Shown here piece after piece: positions 44,471 to 54,428 of a stretch of 64,000 nt of DNA (position 1 is its first letter; each line of letters opens with the position of its first letter). A program made the position numbers and the translations under genes. The stretch is from Paraburkholderia fynbosensis (GTDB lineage Bacteria; Pseudomonadota; Gammaproteobacteria; Burkholderiales; Burkholderiaceae). The DNA lies in NCBI RefSeq assembly GCF_902859935.1, contig NZ_CADIKI010000001.1, forward strand, positions 62,001 through 126,000. Reading direction: 5' to 3'. The notes below the pieces were generated by a model. That model was not told where the DNA came from, did no database searches, and saw nothing but the letters and a program-made list of their open reading frames with translations.

Positions 44471-47035
44471 TCAGACGGTCTCGACGACCACGGGAATCGC
44501 CGCCAGCGCCGTTTGCCGCTCGACGGGCGTCGCCGGGCGGATCTGCCCGCGCTCCTCGACGAAGCGCACGTTGCTGTCGGGCTCGCCGCTGTTGACGAAA
44601 TGACGGAAGCGCTTGCGCGTGGCGGGATCGGTGACGGCCTTCTTCCATTCGCACTCGTAGGTGTCGATCACGTGGCGCATCTCCGCTTCGAGTTCGGCGG
44701 CCACTTCCAGGCGATCGTTGATCACCACGTCGATCAGATAGGCGAGGCCGCCTTCGAGGTTGTCGCGCCACACGCTGGTGCGTTGCAAACGGTCGGCGGT
44801 GCGCACGTAGAACATCAGGAAGCGGTCGATGTAGCGGATCAGGGTGTCCTTGTCGAGGTCCGACGCGAGCAGCTCGGCATGACGCGGTTTCATGCCGCCG
44901 TTGCCGCACACGTAGAGGTTCCAGCCCTTCTCGGTGGCGATGACGCCGACGTCCTTGCCCTGCGCTTCCGCGCATTCGCGCGTGCAGCCCGATACGCCGA
45001 ACTTGATCTTGTGCGGCGTGCGCAGGCCCTTGTAGCGGTTTTCGAGCTCGACCGCGAGGCCCACCGAATCGCCGACGCCATAGCGGCACCACGTCGAACC
45101 GACGCACGACTTCACCGTTCGCAGTGACTTGCCGTACGCGTGGCCCGATTCGAAGCCCGCCGCGATCAGTTCTTCCCAGATGAGCGGCAGTTGCTCGACG
45201 CGCGCGCCGAACAGATCGACTCGCTGACCGCCGGTGATCTTCGTGTAGAGGCCGTATTTCTTCGCGATCTGGCCGACCGCGATCAGACCGTCGGGCGTCA
45301 CTTCACCGCCCGCCATGCGCGGCACGACCGAGTACGTGCCGTCGCGTTGAATGTTGGCGAGGTAGTAGTCGTTGGTGTCCTGCAGCGACGCGTGTTCTTT
45401 CTTCAGCACGAAATCGTTCCAGCACGACGCGAGAATGCTCGCCACCACCGGCTTGCAAATATCGCAGCCGAGGCCATGACCGTGCTTCGCGAGCAGTTCG
45501 CCGAAGCTGCGCACGCCCTCGACGCGCACGATGTGATACAGCTCCTGGCGCGAATATGAAAAGTGCTCGCAGACGTGGTTGTTGACCGCGAGCCCCTGCT
45601 TCTTCATCTCGGCCTTCATCACCTGCGTGACGAGCGGCACGCAGCCGCCGCACGAGGTGCCCGCGCCGGTCGCGCATTTGAGCGCGCCGATGTCGGTAGC
45701 GCCCGCGCCAACGGCCGCGCACAGCTCGCCCTTCAAGACGTTGTTGCACGAGCAGATTTGCGCGGCGGCGGGCAAGGCCTCGACGCCGAGCGCGGGCTTC
45801 GCGTTGCCGTCCGCTTGCGGCAGGATCAGGAATTCAGGCGCTTGCGGCAGTTCGATGCGGTTCAACATCATCTGCAGCAACGTGCCGTATTCGCTCGCGT
45901 CGCCGACCATCACTGCGCCCAGCAGATACTTGCCGCATTCGGACACCACGAGCTTCTTGTAGATCTGCTTGCGTTCGTCGCTGAACTGGTAAGAGCGGCT
46001 GCCCGGCGTATTGCCATGCGCGTCGCCGATGCTCGCCACGTCGACGCCCATCAGCTTGAGCTTGGTGCTCATGTCGGCGCCGGCGAATTCGGCGGCGGGT
46101 TCGGCTGCGGATTCGGCACAAGCCGCGAGCAATTGCTTCGCGACCGTGCGCGCCATGTCGTAGCCCGGCGCGACGAGGCCGAACAACTGGCCGTTCCAGA
46201 GCGCGCATTCGCCGATCGCATAGATGTGCGGGTCGCTGGTGCGGCACGCGTTGTCGATCACGATGCCGCCGCGCGCGCCGAGCGTCAGACCGCATTCGCG
46301 TGCGAGGTCGTCGCGCGCACGGATGCCTGCGGAGAACACGATCATGTCGGTGTCGAGATGGCTGCCGTCCGCGAACTGCATGCGGTGCGTGCCCGTTTCG
46401 CCGTCCATGATCACCGAGGTGTTCTTCTGCGTGTGGACCGTCACGCCGAGTGCTTCGATTCTGGTGCGCAACACGCGGCCACCGCCCTCGTCCACCTGTA
46501 CGGCCATCAGGCGCGGGGCGAATTCGACCACGTGCGTTTGCAGGCCCATGTCGCGCAGCGCCTTCGCGCATTCGAGACCCAGCAGGCCGCCGCCGACCAC
46601 CGTGCCGATTTTCGAGCGCGCGCCGCATTCCTGCATCGCTTCGAGGTCGTCGATAGTTCGGTACACGAAGCAATCGGCACGCTCGCGGCCAGGCACCGGC
46701 GGCACGAACGGATAGGAGCCCGTGGCGAACACGAGCTTGTCGTACGGCAGCGTCTCGCCGGTCGACACGGTGACGGTGCGCGCATCGCGATCGACCGCCA
46801 CGGCCTTTGCGTTCAGCTTGAGCATCACGTTCTGGCGCTCGAAGAACCCCGGTGCGACGAGCGACAGGTCGTCCGCACTCTTGCCCGCGAAGAATTCGGA
46901 CAGATGCACGCGATCGTAGGCCGGCCGCGATTCCTCGCACAGCACCGTGATGTCGAGACCGTGCGCGGCATCTTGCGCGAGGCTCTCGACCAGTTTGTGG
47001 CCGACCATCCCGTGACCGATAACGATGATTTTCAT
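44471..47035 (-). CDS. nirB: nitrite reductase large subunit NirB
   Basis: An 854-residue cytoplasmic siroheme enzyme that reduces nitrite to ammonium with NADH. In order: FAD/NAD domain (residues 1-410; MKIIVIGHGMVG), a BFD-type 2Fe-2S region with two cysteine pairs (ICSCNNVLKG and TSCGGCVPL), the nitrite/sulfite reductase ferredoxin-like repeat, and the siroheme-4Fe4S domain with ligands in CVGSTWCRYG and GVSGCTRECAE. ATG 47035 gives the family start and has GAGGAC upstream. It is the first gene of the nitrate-assimilation operon and is preceded by a strong terminator-like leader hairpin. Confidence 0.96.
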   Translation of the reverse strand: MKIIVIGHGMVGHKLVESLAQDAAHGLDITVLCEESRPAYDRVHLSEFFAGKSADDLSLVAPGFFERQNVMLKLNAKAVAVDRDARTVTVSTGETLPYDKLVFATGSYPFVPPVPGRERADCFVYRTIDDLEAMQECGARSKIGTVVGGGLLGLECAKALRDMGLQTHVVEFAPRLMAVQVDEGGGRVLRTRIEALGVTVHTQKNTSVIMDGETGTHRMQFADGSHLDTDMIVFSAGIRARDDLARECGLTLGARGGIVIDNACRTSDPHIYAIGECALWNGQLFGLVAPGYDMARTVAKQLLAACAESAAEPAAEFAGADMSTKLKLMGVDVASIGDAHGNTPGSRSYQFSDERKQIYKKLVVSECGKYLLGAVMVGDASEYGTLLQMMLNRIELPQAPEFLILPQADGNAKPALGVEALPAAAQICSCNNVLKGELCAAVGAGATDIGALKCATGAGTSCGGCVPLVTQVMKAEMKKQGLAVNNHVCEHFSYSRQELYHIVRVEGVRSFGELLAKHGHGLGCDICKPVVASILASCWNDFVLKKEHASLQDTNDYYLANIQRDGTYSVVPRMAGGEVTPDGLIAVGQIAKKYGLYTKITGGQRVDLFGARVEQLPLIWEELIAAGFESGHAYGKSLRTVKSCVGSTWCRYGVGDSVGLAVELENRYKGLRTPHKIKFGVSGCTRECAEAQGKDVGVIATEKGWNLYVCGNGGMKPRHAELLASDLDKDTLIRYIDRFLMFYVRTADRLQRTSVWRDNLEGGLAYLIDVVINDRLEVAAELEAEMRHVIDTYECEWKKAVTDPATRKRFRHFVNSGEPDSNVRFVEERGQIRPATPVERQTALAAIPVVVETV

Positions 47036-47100
47036 GAGCGCGGTGTCCTCAATGTGCTGAGCGTCGGGCGTCGCCGTCTGCATCGGGCGAAGCAATTGCG

Positions 47101-47157
47101 AAAATAAAAACGGCGTCCCGCGAATCCAGTCGATGACTGAATCCGGGGGACGCCGTT
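47101..47157 (-). terminator. leader terminator/attenuator upstream of nirB
   Basis: Read on the minus strand, AACGGCGTCCC (47157-47147) pairs perfectly with GGGACGCCGTT (47119-47109). An inner stem of about 9 pairs (47143-47135 with 47131-47123) gives a 3-base loop, and the T-tract TTTTTATTTT follows at 47110-47101. It ends 66 bases before the nirB start codon in the same direction, so any transcript entering nirB must read through it. This is the layout of an attenuated nas operon leader. Confidence 0.8.
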
Positions 47158-47479
47158 GTCCTGATCTGTCCTGCAGGCGAACGCTTTGTATTGCACTCGC
47201 GCCGGATCGTCGTTGATCCGATGACGACGCTTAATGCAAAGCCCGTGCCAATCGCGAGCAATACGTCGGGAAAGGCCGTCGCGCGGGGCTCCGCGGCGTA
47301 TCGAAGGGAGCGGCGGCGGGCACGGCGCACGGCGCGTTTTGATGCGCAGAGGCACATGGATGGTGCGACGCAGCACCTTGCGCGTGCGGGAGCCGGGCAC
47401 GCGCACGGTGCGCGCGGTGCTTTTTCAGCACGGCGGGCGAAACGGGTGCGGGATCGGAGGAGCACCTCCCGCTGCCGTC
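47158..47479. other. nirB upstream region
   Basis: About 320 bases that should contain the nirB promoter and the leader before the attenuator. CGTCGT/ACGACG and GCGAGTGC/GCGTTCGC inverted repeats at about 47178-47230 could fold upstream of the terminator hairpin. No intact gene is seen; some of the right end may be residue of the kinase pseudogene. Confidence 0.5.
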
Positions 47480-48166
47480 GTGCAATGGGCGGGCGGTGGT
47501 TTGCAAACGCCGCCCGATGCTCACGATATCGGGCTCGTTCCCGCGCAGTGACAGCCGTTCAGCGGTCGCGCTGATCGCCGGGAGCGGATTGCACAGGTCA
47601 TGTTCGAGCATGGCGATGAACTGCTTGCGCAGGCCCCGCGGTTTCCCGCTCGCGACAGTTCCGCTTCGCCCGCCTGTTGGCGGCCTTCGGCGGCGACCTA
47701 ATTCGCGATCAATTCGGCGAACACTTCGAACTTGCCGGACATGCGCGGGTTCGAGGGTTCGGTTGGCGCCGGATCGATCGCGCAGAGATTACCGAAGTCG
47801 CCGCCATCGGGAAGAATGATCGGTACGGAAATATAGCTGCCGGGCTTGTAGATTCGCGCGGTGCGATGGGCGCAATAGACAGGATCGTTGTCGAAATCGT
47901 CGACCACGATCGACGCGCGCGATTCGATGCACAGCGTGGTGTGCAGATCGAGCGGGCCGCCGGCGGGGAGTCCGAAGGTCACTTCGTCCCCGAACCGCGC
48001 AGGCAGTCCACGTGTGTTCCATGACCCGGCCCACGGCCGCAAAGCCCATACCGGTGTGCTTGCAGATCAGGCGCAAGATGGACGGCACGGCATCGATGCG
48101 TTGGACCGCCTCGATGTCGTGCGCGAGGCCGGCGTCGAGGCCGTTTCCGAACGGTAAATCATTCAT
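47480..48166 (-). pseudogene. decayed GAF-domain histidine kinase
   Basis: Remnant of a sensor kinase read in three pieces. The N-terminal GAF part starts at ATG 48166 (MNDLPFGNGLD) and runs to TWTACAVR. One extra G in a run of four (47988-47991) shifts the frame, after which GAF continues with DEVTFGLPAGG to FEVFAELIAN. A TAG at 47700-47698 interrupts, most simply a CAG to TAG change. GRQQAGEAELSR follows, then a second shift back to the original frame at the HisKA box LRKQFIAMLEHDLCNPL, which keeps the phospho-acceptor His. Similarity fades near 47480 and no ATPase domain is present. It is divergent from an intact response regulator, probably its former partner. Confidence 0.85.
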
Positions 48167-48280
48167 AGACCGGCGCTGCCGGAACCCCTTGCGTACGCGG
48201 CCTGAAAACAGAAATGGCGACGCCGGATTCTGGCGGGACTTCAAATTGCTCACTAGCTAAGACCAACCAGGAGAAGCCGG

Positions 48281-48670
48281 ATGCCCCTTCGCCATAGCGC
48301 CCGACTGCTGATCGCCGACGACGACGCGGATCTGCTCGCCGCCTACGCGCTTTATTTCAGTGCGCATGGCTTCGACATTCGCACCGCGCGCAACGGCCTC
48401 GACGCGCTCGCCGAGTATTGCGCGTGGCATCCGCAGGCCGCGCTGCTCGACGTCGAGATGCCCCGGCTCGACGGCCGCGCGGTGGCGCGGCGTATCCGCT
48501 ACGTGGCCGATACGCCCGCGCCGACGTTGGTCGCCGTCAGCGGTCTCGAACAGACGGAGGAAAAGAACGAGTCGCTGCGCTCGGGTTTCAATCATCACTT
48601 CGTCAAACCGGTGCCGATGCACGTGATACTCGCGGCGTTGACGAAGCGTTTCAGACGAACCAGTGATTGA
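48281..48670 (+). CDS. single-domain response regulator
   Basis: A 129-residue receiver domain without output domain (CheY-like). The acidic pocket is IADDDAD, the phospho-acceptor aspartate is in LLDVEMPRLDG, Ser/Thr switch in VAVSG and the conserved lysine in FVKPV. GGAG precedes the ATG. It is divergent from the broken histidine kinase at 47480-48166, so it may now be an orphan or be phosphorylated by another kinase. Confidence 0.92.
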   Translation: MPLRHSARLLIADDDADLLAAYALYFSAHGFDIRTARNGLDALAEYCAWHPQAALLDVEMPRLDGRAVARRIRYVADTPAPTLVAVSGLEQTEEKNESLRSGFNHHFVKPVPMHVILAALTKRFRRTSD

Positions 48671-48744
48671 CCCGGCCGACGTGCTCTGCGGGGACGCCGT
48701 GGGTACTGCCGTCGCCGCCGCAGCCTGGTCGGAAAGCGCGCGAA

Positions 48745-49626
48745 TCAATCACCGAAGGCCAGCTCCGCCTCGACCGTTTGCCCCACCCGCAGCCACGCGC
48801 CGGCTCCGCTCGCGACCAGCGCGTTGTTGCCGAACGTGATCGCACCGTCTCGCTGCGGCTGGGCCCGGTAGACGCTCATCGTATCGCTCGGTTCGTTTGG
48901 CCAATCGGGGTCGGGTGCGCCCTTCGCCTGGTCGATGGTCGGCATCGGGCAGCGTGCGCACGGCTTGACCAGTTGCAATTGCACGGGCGGCTCGGCATCG
49001 GTCGCGCTCACGATGCTCAGCGTTTCCACATAGTCCTCTTCGTATGCGTCGAGCCCCGTCAGCACGAGATTCGGACGGAAGCGGTCAATCGGCACCGCCG
49101 GCGCGCCCTTGCGGGTGAGGCGCGTGTTCAGGTCGTCGAGCGAAGCCTGGCCGATCACCAGCAGCGGAAAACCGTCGGCAAACAGCGTCGTGGCGCCGCC
49201 GGTGCTGTCCGTGTAGTCGGGGTCGACCGTGCGTTCGCGCTCGGGATCGAAGCGCAGGAGCCGCGCCGGCATGCCGAGAAACTCGGAGAACCAGGCCGCG
49301 CTCGCTGCGCCGGTGTCGATGCCGTAGGCGGCGTCGCGCCAGACCTTCGTCTCTACTTTGCGCGACGCGTCGAGCCGCGCGGCATCCAGCGGCGTGCGCA
49401 GCTCGCTCATGCCGGGCGCGCGCAGCACCAGTTCCTCTGCATCGAGTTCAGTCGTGATGAGCGCCATACGCGGATACGCGCGCTGCGTGAACATCGCGCC
49501 TTCCGGATCGGCGACCATCCAGCCTCGATCGTATTCGAGGCCAGTCGCGAAGAGGCGCGCTTCGCGCAGCGCAATTCCCGCGCAGGATTTGACCGGATAG
49601 ACAAACAGTTCGCTGATTGTAGGCAT
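48745..49626 (-). CDS. MOSC-domain protein, YcbX-like
   Basis: A 293-residue protein with an N-terminal MOSC beta-barrel (ELFVYPVKSCAG) and a MOSC domain whose conserved cysteine lies in KPCARCPMPTID, the expected ligand for molybdenum cofactor. The related YcbX reduces N-hydroxylated bases, but YcbX has a C-terminal 2Fe-2S ferredoxin domain that is absent here, so an external electron donor would be needed. ATG 49626 is used; the much longer upstream frame is not protein-like. Confidence 0.88.
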   Translation of the reverse strand: MPTISELFVYPVKSCAGIALREARLFATGLEYDRGWMVADPEGAMFTQRAYPRMALITTELDAEELVLRAPGMSELRTPLDAARLDASRKVETKVWRDAAYGIDTGAASAAWFSEFLGMPARLLRFDPERERTVDPDYTDSTGGATTLFADGFPLLVIGQASLDDLNTRLTRKGAPAVPIDRFRPNLVLTGLDAYEEDYVETLSIVSATDAEPPVQLQLVKPCARCPMPTIDQAKGAPDPDWPNEPSDTMSVYRAQPQRDGAITFGNNALVASGAGAWLRVGQTVEAELAFGD

Positions 49627-50164
49627 GGTGTGGGGGCGTGTCGTATGTGTAGCGCGCACGGGGTCTGTGCAAGGCTCGATTGTAAAGCCCCTTGCTCGCG
49701 GGCTTCCAGTCGGTGTGTGACGTGGGCGAGGCGCTGTGTTCGCAGTTCGATGCGCCCTGGCTTCGCGCACGCGTTGGCGGATTGATGGGCGTGGCCGTCC
49801 CGGCGATGCCGACAAAATGCTGTCACAGGCGGACGAAGGCCGGTTACGGCGACGCGTTTTGACACCCTGCTGCGCGAGGGTCGATGCCGTTTGATTTCGG
49901 CGCATCGATCGCGCCCCCGCCACGCTCGATGCGCCGTTGGAAACCGGCCGCGTGCCGCTGCCGTTTCGTCCAGCCCCGCTTGGACGTAGAATCCCCCAAG
50001 CATGGCGCTCGCCCGGCAGCCCGGCGGCCGCGCATTCGATCAATCACGGAGCACGGCCGACATCGACGGCCCGAAGCATCCACGACGATGCGACGCACCC
50101 GCCCTGCATCACCGGATAGAACTTGTAGAAGCATCCTTACCATCACCGAGACAGGAAATTCATT
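49627..50164. other. intergenic, no gene seen
   Basis: About 540 bases between the MOSC gene and the glcG-like gene. It holds their divergent promoters. Open frames here lack ribosome sites and family character; I see no clear repeats or hairpins. Confidence 0.5.
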
Positions 50165-50569
50165 ATGCTGAGCAAACCCGTGTTGACCGTTGCCGAAACG
50201 ACCCGCATCCTCGAAGCCGCGCGTACGGAAGCCGAGAAGAACAAATGGGCCGTCGCGATCGTGGTGGTCGACGACGGCGGTCATCCGCTCGGAATGCTGC
50301 GGCTCGACGGCGGTGCGCCGGCCAGCTCGTACATCGCGACGGAAAAAGCGCGCACCGCGGCGATCGGCCGTCGTGAGACCAAGGTCTACGAAGACATGAT
50401 CAACAATGGCCGCACCGCGTTCCTGAGCGCGCCGCTGCAAGGCACGCTGGAAGGCGGCGTGCCGGTGATCGTCGATGGCCAGGTGGTCGGCGCGGTCGGC
50501 GTGTCCGGCGTCAAGTCGGATCAGGACGTGCAGATCGCCAAGGCGGGTATCGCGGCCCTCGCGGCCTGA
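50165..50569 (+). CDS. glcG: GlcG/HbpS-family protein
   Basis: A 134-residue DUF336 protein (GlcG/HbpS fold; some members bind heme). Typical segments are AIVVVDDGGHPLGMLRLDG, ARTAA after the first helix, and GGVPVIVDGQVVGAVGVSG. The exact function is unresolved in this family, but glcG is found beside glycolate/glyoxylate genes, and here malate synthase G follows 134 bases later. AGGA is upstream of the ATG. Confidence 0.85.
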   Translation: MLSKPVLTVAETTRILEAARTEAEKNKWAVAIVVVDDGGHPLGMLRLDGGAPASSYIATEKARTAAIGRRETKVYEDMINNGRTAFLSAPLQGTLEGGVPVIVDGQVVGAVGVSGVKSDQDVQIAKAGIAALAA

Positions 50570-50703
50570 AGCGTGAGAGCGTCGGCAACGGCGCGCCCGC
50601 CTCGATCGAATTGAAGTACCCCGTGGCATCACTCTGGCAATAACTGGCAATCACGCGGACCGATGCCCCCTCATCGGTCCCATTCAGACAGATGGAGCAG
50701 TCG

Positions 50704-52878
50704 ATGACTCAGATGAACCCGCGCGGCGGACTGCAGGTCGCCGCCAACCTCGACCAGTTCGTCGAAACCGAAGCCCTGCCCGGCACCGGAATCGACAGCG
50801 CCGCATTCTGGTCGGGTTTCGACGCCCTCGTGCACGAGCTGGCGCCCAAAAATCGGGCGCTGCTCGCCGAGCGCGACCGCCTGCAAACCGAACTAGATAG
50901 CTGGCATCGCGCGAATCCGGGTCCGGTGCGCGATCTGCGCGCGTATCGCGCGTTCCTCGAGGGCATCGGCTATATCGTGCCGGCACCTTCGCGCGTCCAG
51001 GCCACGACCGACCAGGTGGACACTGAAATCGCCGAACAGGCCGGCCCGCAACTCGTCGTGCCGCTGTCGAATCAGCGCTATGCGCTGAACGCGGCGAACG
51101 CGCGCTGGGGCAGCCTGTACGACGCGCTGTACGGCACCGATGCGATCCCCGAGACCAATGGCGCGCAAAAGCAGCAGGCCTTCAATCCGGTGCGCGGCGC
51201 CGCGGTGATCGCGTATGCGCGCAAGTTTCTCGATCAGGCCGCCCCGCTCGCGAACGGCTCGCATGCCGACGTGACGCGCTATCACGTCGAAAACGGCAAG
51301 CTGGTCGTCACGTTGAAGAGCGGCACGAGCGAGCTCGCGAAGCCCGCGCAGTTCATCGGCTATCAGGGCGATGAAAGCGCGCCGTCCTCCGTGCTGCTCA
51401 AGCACAACGGCCTGCACTTCGACATCCAGATCGACGCGAACGATTCGATCGGCAAGACCGATGCGGCGCATGTGAAGGACGTCGTGGTCGAAGCGGCGGT
51501 GAGCACGATCATCGATTGCGAAGACTCGGTCGCGGCCGTGGATGCGCACGACAAGGTGCAGCTCTATCGCAACTGGCTCGGCCTGATGACCGGCGATCTG
51601 ACCGAAGAGGTCACGAAGAACGGCAAGACCTTCACGCGGCGTCTGAACGAAGATCGCGTGTACGTCGCCGCGAATGGCACCGCGCCCGTCGTGCTGCATG
51701 GCCGCTCGCTGCTGTTCATCCGCAACGTCGGCCATTTGATGACCAATCCGGCCGTGCTGACGAAGGATGGCCACGAAATTCCGGAAGGCATTCTCGACGC
51801 GGTGATCACGACGCTGTGCGCGCTGCACGACCGCAAGCACAAACTGAATTCGCGCACCGGCTCGATCTACATCGTCAAGCCGAAGATGCACGGCCCGGCC
51901 GAAGTCGCGTTCGCGAGCGAGCTGTTCGCGCGCGTCGAAGACCTGCTGCAATTGCCGCGCAACACGATCAAGATGGGCATCATGGACGAGGAGCGCCGCA
52001 CCAGCGTGAACCTGCTCGCCTGTATCGCCGAAGCGTCGGAGCGGGTTGCGTTCATCAACACGGGCTTTCTCGATCGCACCGGCGACGAGATGCACTCGGC
52101 CATGGAAGCCGGCCCGATGATGCGCAAGGGCGATATGAAGTCGAGCGCGTGGATCGCCGCATATGAGCGCAGTAACGTGCTGGCCGGGTTGAGCGCGGGC
52201 CTGCGCGGCCGCTCGCAGATCGGCAAGGGCATGTGGGCGATGCCCGACCTGATGCACGCGATGCTCGAACAGAAGATCGCGCATCCGAAGGCCGGTGCGA
52301 ACACCGCCTGGGTGCCCTCGCCGACCGCCGCGACGCTGCATGCGCTGCACTATCACCAGATCGACGTGCAGGCGGTTCAGCAGCAGCTGGAGCGCACCGA
52401 CTACGCGATGGTGCGCGACGAACTGCTCGACGGCCTGCTGACGATTCCGGTGGTCGAATCCGCGAAGTGGAGCGACGACGAGATTCGCAGCGAGATCGAC
52501 AACAACGCGCAAGGCATTCTCGGCTACGTGGTGCGCTGGATCGACCAGGGCGTGGGCTGCTCGAAAGTGCCGGACATTCACGACGTCGGCCTCATGGAAG
52601 ACCGCGCGACGCTGCGGATTTCGAGCCAGCACATCGCCAACTGGCTGCATCACGGCGTGGTGAAGCGCGAGCTGGTCGAAGAGACGTTCCGGCGCATGGC
52701 GAAGGTGGTCGACCAACAGAACGCCGGCGACCCGCATTACCAGCCGATGGCGCCGGGCTTCGACACGATCGCGTTCAAGGCCGCCCAGGCGCTGGTATTC
52801 GAAGGACGCCAGCAGCCGAGCGGTTATACGGAACCGTTGCTGCACAAGTTCCGGCTGGAAGTGAAGCAGCAGGGGTAA
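50704..52878 (+). CDS. glcB: malate synthase G
   Basis: Condenses glyoxylate with acetyl-CoA to malate. The 724-residue length matches the single-chain G isoform (723 in E. coli), not the shorter A form. Active-site blocks seen are [11 protein letters not shown] with the catalytic Arg, [14 protein letters not shown] with the metal-binding Glu, and [17 protein letters not shown] with the catalytic Asp. ATG 50704 is preferred to 50692 because GGAG at 50693-50697 serves it. A strong terminator follows. With the glcG-like gene it forms a glyoxylate-use unit. Confidence 0.97.
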   Translation: MTQMNPRGGLQVAANLDQFVETEALPGTGIDSAAFWSGFDALVHELAPKNRALLAERDRLQTELDSWHRANPGPVRDLRAYRAFLEGIGYIVPAPSRVQATTDQVDTEIAEQAGPQLVVPLSNQRYALNAANARWGSLYDALYGTDAIPETNGAQKQQAFNPVRGAAVIAYARKFLDQAAPLANGSHADVTRYHVENGKLVVTLKSGTSELAKPAQFIGYQGDESAPSSVLLKHNGLHFDIQIDANDSIGKTDAAHVKDVVVEAAVSTIIDCEDSVAAVDAHDKVQLYRNWLGLMTGDLTEEVTKNGKTFTRRLNEDRVYVAANGTAPVVLHGRSLLFIRNVGHLMTNPAVLTKDGHEIPEGILDAVITTLCALHDRKHKLNSRTGSIYIVKPKMHGPAEVAFASELFARVEDLLQLPRNTIKMGIMDEERRTSVNLLACIAEASERVAFINTGFLDRTGDEMHSAMEAGPMMRKGDMKSSAWIAAYERSNVLAGLSAGLRGRSQIGKGMWAMPDLMHAMLEQKIAHPKAGANTAWVPSPTAATLHALHYHQIDVQAVQQQLERTDYAMVRDELLDGLLTIPVVESAKWSDDEIRSEIDNNAQGILGYVVRWIDQGVGCSKVPDIHDVGLMEDRATLRISSQHIANWLHHGVVKRELVEETFRRMAKVVDQQNAGDPHYQPMAPGFDTIAFKAAQALVFEGRQQPSGYTEPLLHKFRLEVKQQG

Positions 52879-52934
52879 GGCTGTCGTGGCCTGCCCGCTT
52901 CGCTTTCAGTGACGGGCGAAGCGGCTGAAACGAC

Positions 52935-52966
52935 AACGGGCGCCGCGATGCGGCGCCCGTTTTTTT
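52935..52966 (+). terminator. strong intrinsic terminator after glcB
   Basis: AACGGGCGCCGC at 52935-52946 pairs exactly with GCGGCGCCCGTT at 52950-52961 around a GAT loop, and T runs to 52966. It is 56 bases after the glcB stop. Confidence 0.95.
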
Positions 52967-53059
52967 ATTGGCGCAGAGCTTTCATGCGGCGCTTGCGCTC
53001 AGCGCGATGGCATGTAACCCGCACGGTTCAGCAGCGCATCAACCCAACCGCTGAACGAC

Positions 53060-53977
53060 TCAGGCCGCTTCCGCCGTGTACTGCGCCGGCATGCCCGCCG
53101 GCTGGTTGTTCTGCATATACGCCTGCAGATACGCTTCGAAATCTGCCTTCACTTCCGGGTGGCGCAGCGCGAATTCCACCGTCGCCTTCAGATAGCCTAA
53201 CTTGCTGCCGCAATCGAAACGCGTGCCGAAATAGCGATACGCGAGTACCTGCTCTTCGGTCAGCAGCGACTGCACCGCGTCGGTCAGTTGCAGTTCGCCG
53301 CCCGCACCCGGCTTCAACGCGCGGATATGCTTGAAGATGGTCGGCATCAGCACGTAGCGGCCCACCACGCCGAGATTCGACGGCGCGACATCCGGCGCCG
53401 GCTTTTCGACGATGCCCGACAGCTTGATCACGTTGTCTTCCCATTCACGGCCGTCGACCACGCCATACGAACGGCTGTCTTCACGTGCAATGGTTTCGAC
53501 GCCGATCACCGAGCTGTGATAGTGATTGAAGGTGTCGACAAGCTGGCTCATCACCGGCTTCGAGCTGTGCAGCAGGTCGTCGGCCAGAATCACGGCGAAC
53601 GGGCTGTCGCCCACCAGTTTTTCGGCGCACAGCACCGCGTGACCCAAGCCGAGCGCTTCGGCCTGGCGCACGTAGAAGCAGTCGACGTTGGCCGGCTTGA
53701 TGCTGCGCACGAGGTCGAGCAGCTTCTGCTTGTTGCGTGCTTCGAGTTCGGATTCGATCTCATAGGACTTGTCGAAGTGATCTTCGATCGCGCGCTTGCT
53801 GCGGCCCGTCACGAAGATCATCTCGGTGATGCCGGCGGCAATCGCTTCCTCGACCGCGTACTGGATCAGCGGCTTGTCCACGATCGGCAGCATTTCCTTA
53901 GGACTTGCTTTGGTAGCCGGCAGGAATCGTGTCCCGAGGCCCGCTACGGGAAACACGGCTTTGGTGACTTTCAGCAT
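53060..53977 (-). CDS. galU: UTP--glucose-1-phosphate uridylyltransferase
   Basis: Makes UDP-glucose, the precursor for surface polysaccharides and LPS. The 305-residue protein has the nucleotidyltransferase motif AVFPVAGLGTRFLPATKASPK, the metal aspartates in ILADDLL, EKP in GIVEKPAPD and the C-terminal TRFDCGSKLGYL. ATG 53977 has GGAA about 9 bases upstream and gives the family start MLKVTKAVFPV; ATG 53992 would add five residues. It leads toward a cluster of polysaccharide genes on its right. Confidence 0.95.
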   Translation of the reverse strand: MLKVTKAVFPVAGLGTRFLPATKASPKEMLPIVDKPLIQYAVEEAIAAGITEMIFVTGRSKRAIEDHFDKSYEIESELEARNKQKLLDLVRSIKPANVDCFYVRQAEALGLGHAVLCAEKLVGDSPFAVILADDLLHSSKPVMSQLVDTFNHYHSSVIGVETIAREDSRSYGVVDGREWEDNVIKLSGIVEKPAPDVAPSNLGVVGRYVLMPTIFKHIRALKPGAGGELQLTDAVQSLLTEEQVLAYRYFGTRFDCGSKLGYLKATVEFALRHPEVKADFEAYLQAYMQNNQPAGMPAQYTAEAA

Positions 53978-54284
53978 GGTAGGCATTCCCATATCGGTTA
54001 GAAGTTAGTGTGATCGCGGACCTGGCGGCGAATCGATGTCGCCGGAAAGACTAGCAAAAAAATCCACGTGTTTCACGTGCGATTTTTTATCGAATCAACA
54101 AAAATAAATCGATTCGCGCTCAATATGCCGAATCGCGATAAGCGACAGGAAATAATTACATATATCAATTGAATTATTTCCGGCGATTCCGAAAATTTTA
54201 CGTATCGAAGCGCCGGCCGGCCGCCCGCGGCATGGCAGTGAAGCGCGGCATTGTCACACGCGTTTCATCGATTCTCGTTCCACC
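53978..54284. other. AT-rich region upstream of galU
   Basis: About 300 bases, markedly AT-rich from 54050 to 54200 against the GC-rich background. It should hold the galU promoter. No gene is seen; such patches are often targets of H-NS-type silencers, which is inference. Confidence 0.5.
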
Positions 54285-54428
54285 TCATTCGTTTTCGTCG
54301 ACGGGCGGCAGCTTGCCCGGATTCATGCGGTAACGGCGGATCGGCTCGTTGCGCAAGGCCTCGCGGTAAGCAGACGCGGCAACGAGGATCAGCAGCACGG
54401 CAATGCCGGCGAGTAAATGCAGGTTCAT
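54285..54428 (-). CDS. 47-residue single-span membrane protein
   Basis: Small gene with ATG 54428 and TGA at 54285. The protein begins with a hydrophobic helix (LLAGIAVLLILVAASAY, about residues 5-21) followed by a basic stretch (REALRNEPIRRYR) and an acidic end (PPVDENE), so it should span the inner membrane once. GAGGTGA, 5 bases before the start, is a strong ribosome site. It is AT-rich on both flanks and sits between galU and the acyltransferase. Function unknown. Confidence 0.7.
   Translation of the reverse strand: MNLHLLAGIAVLLILVAASAYREALRNEPIRRYRMNPGKLPPVDENE

Noticed and set aside
49884..50171. Short + strand frame before the glcG-like gene
   Set aside because: Arg/Pro-rich, no ribosome site and no motif; treated as intergenic.
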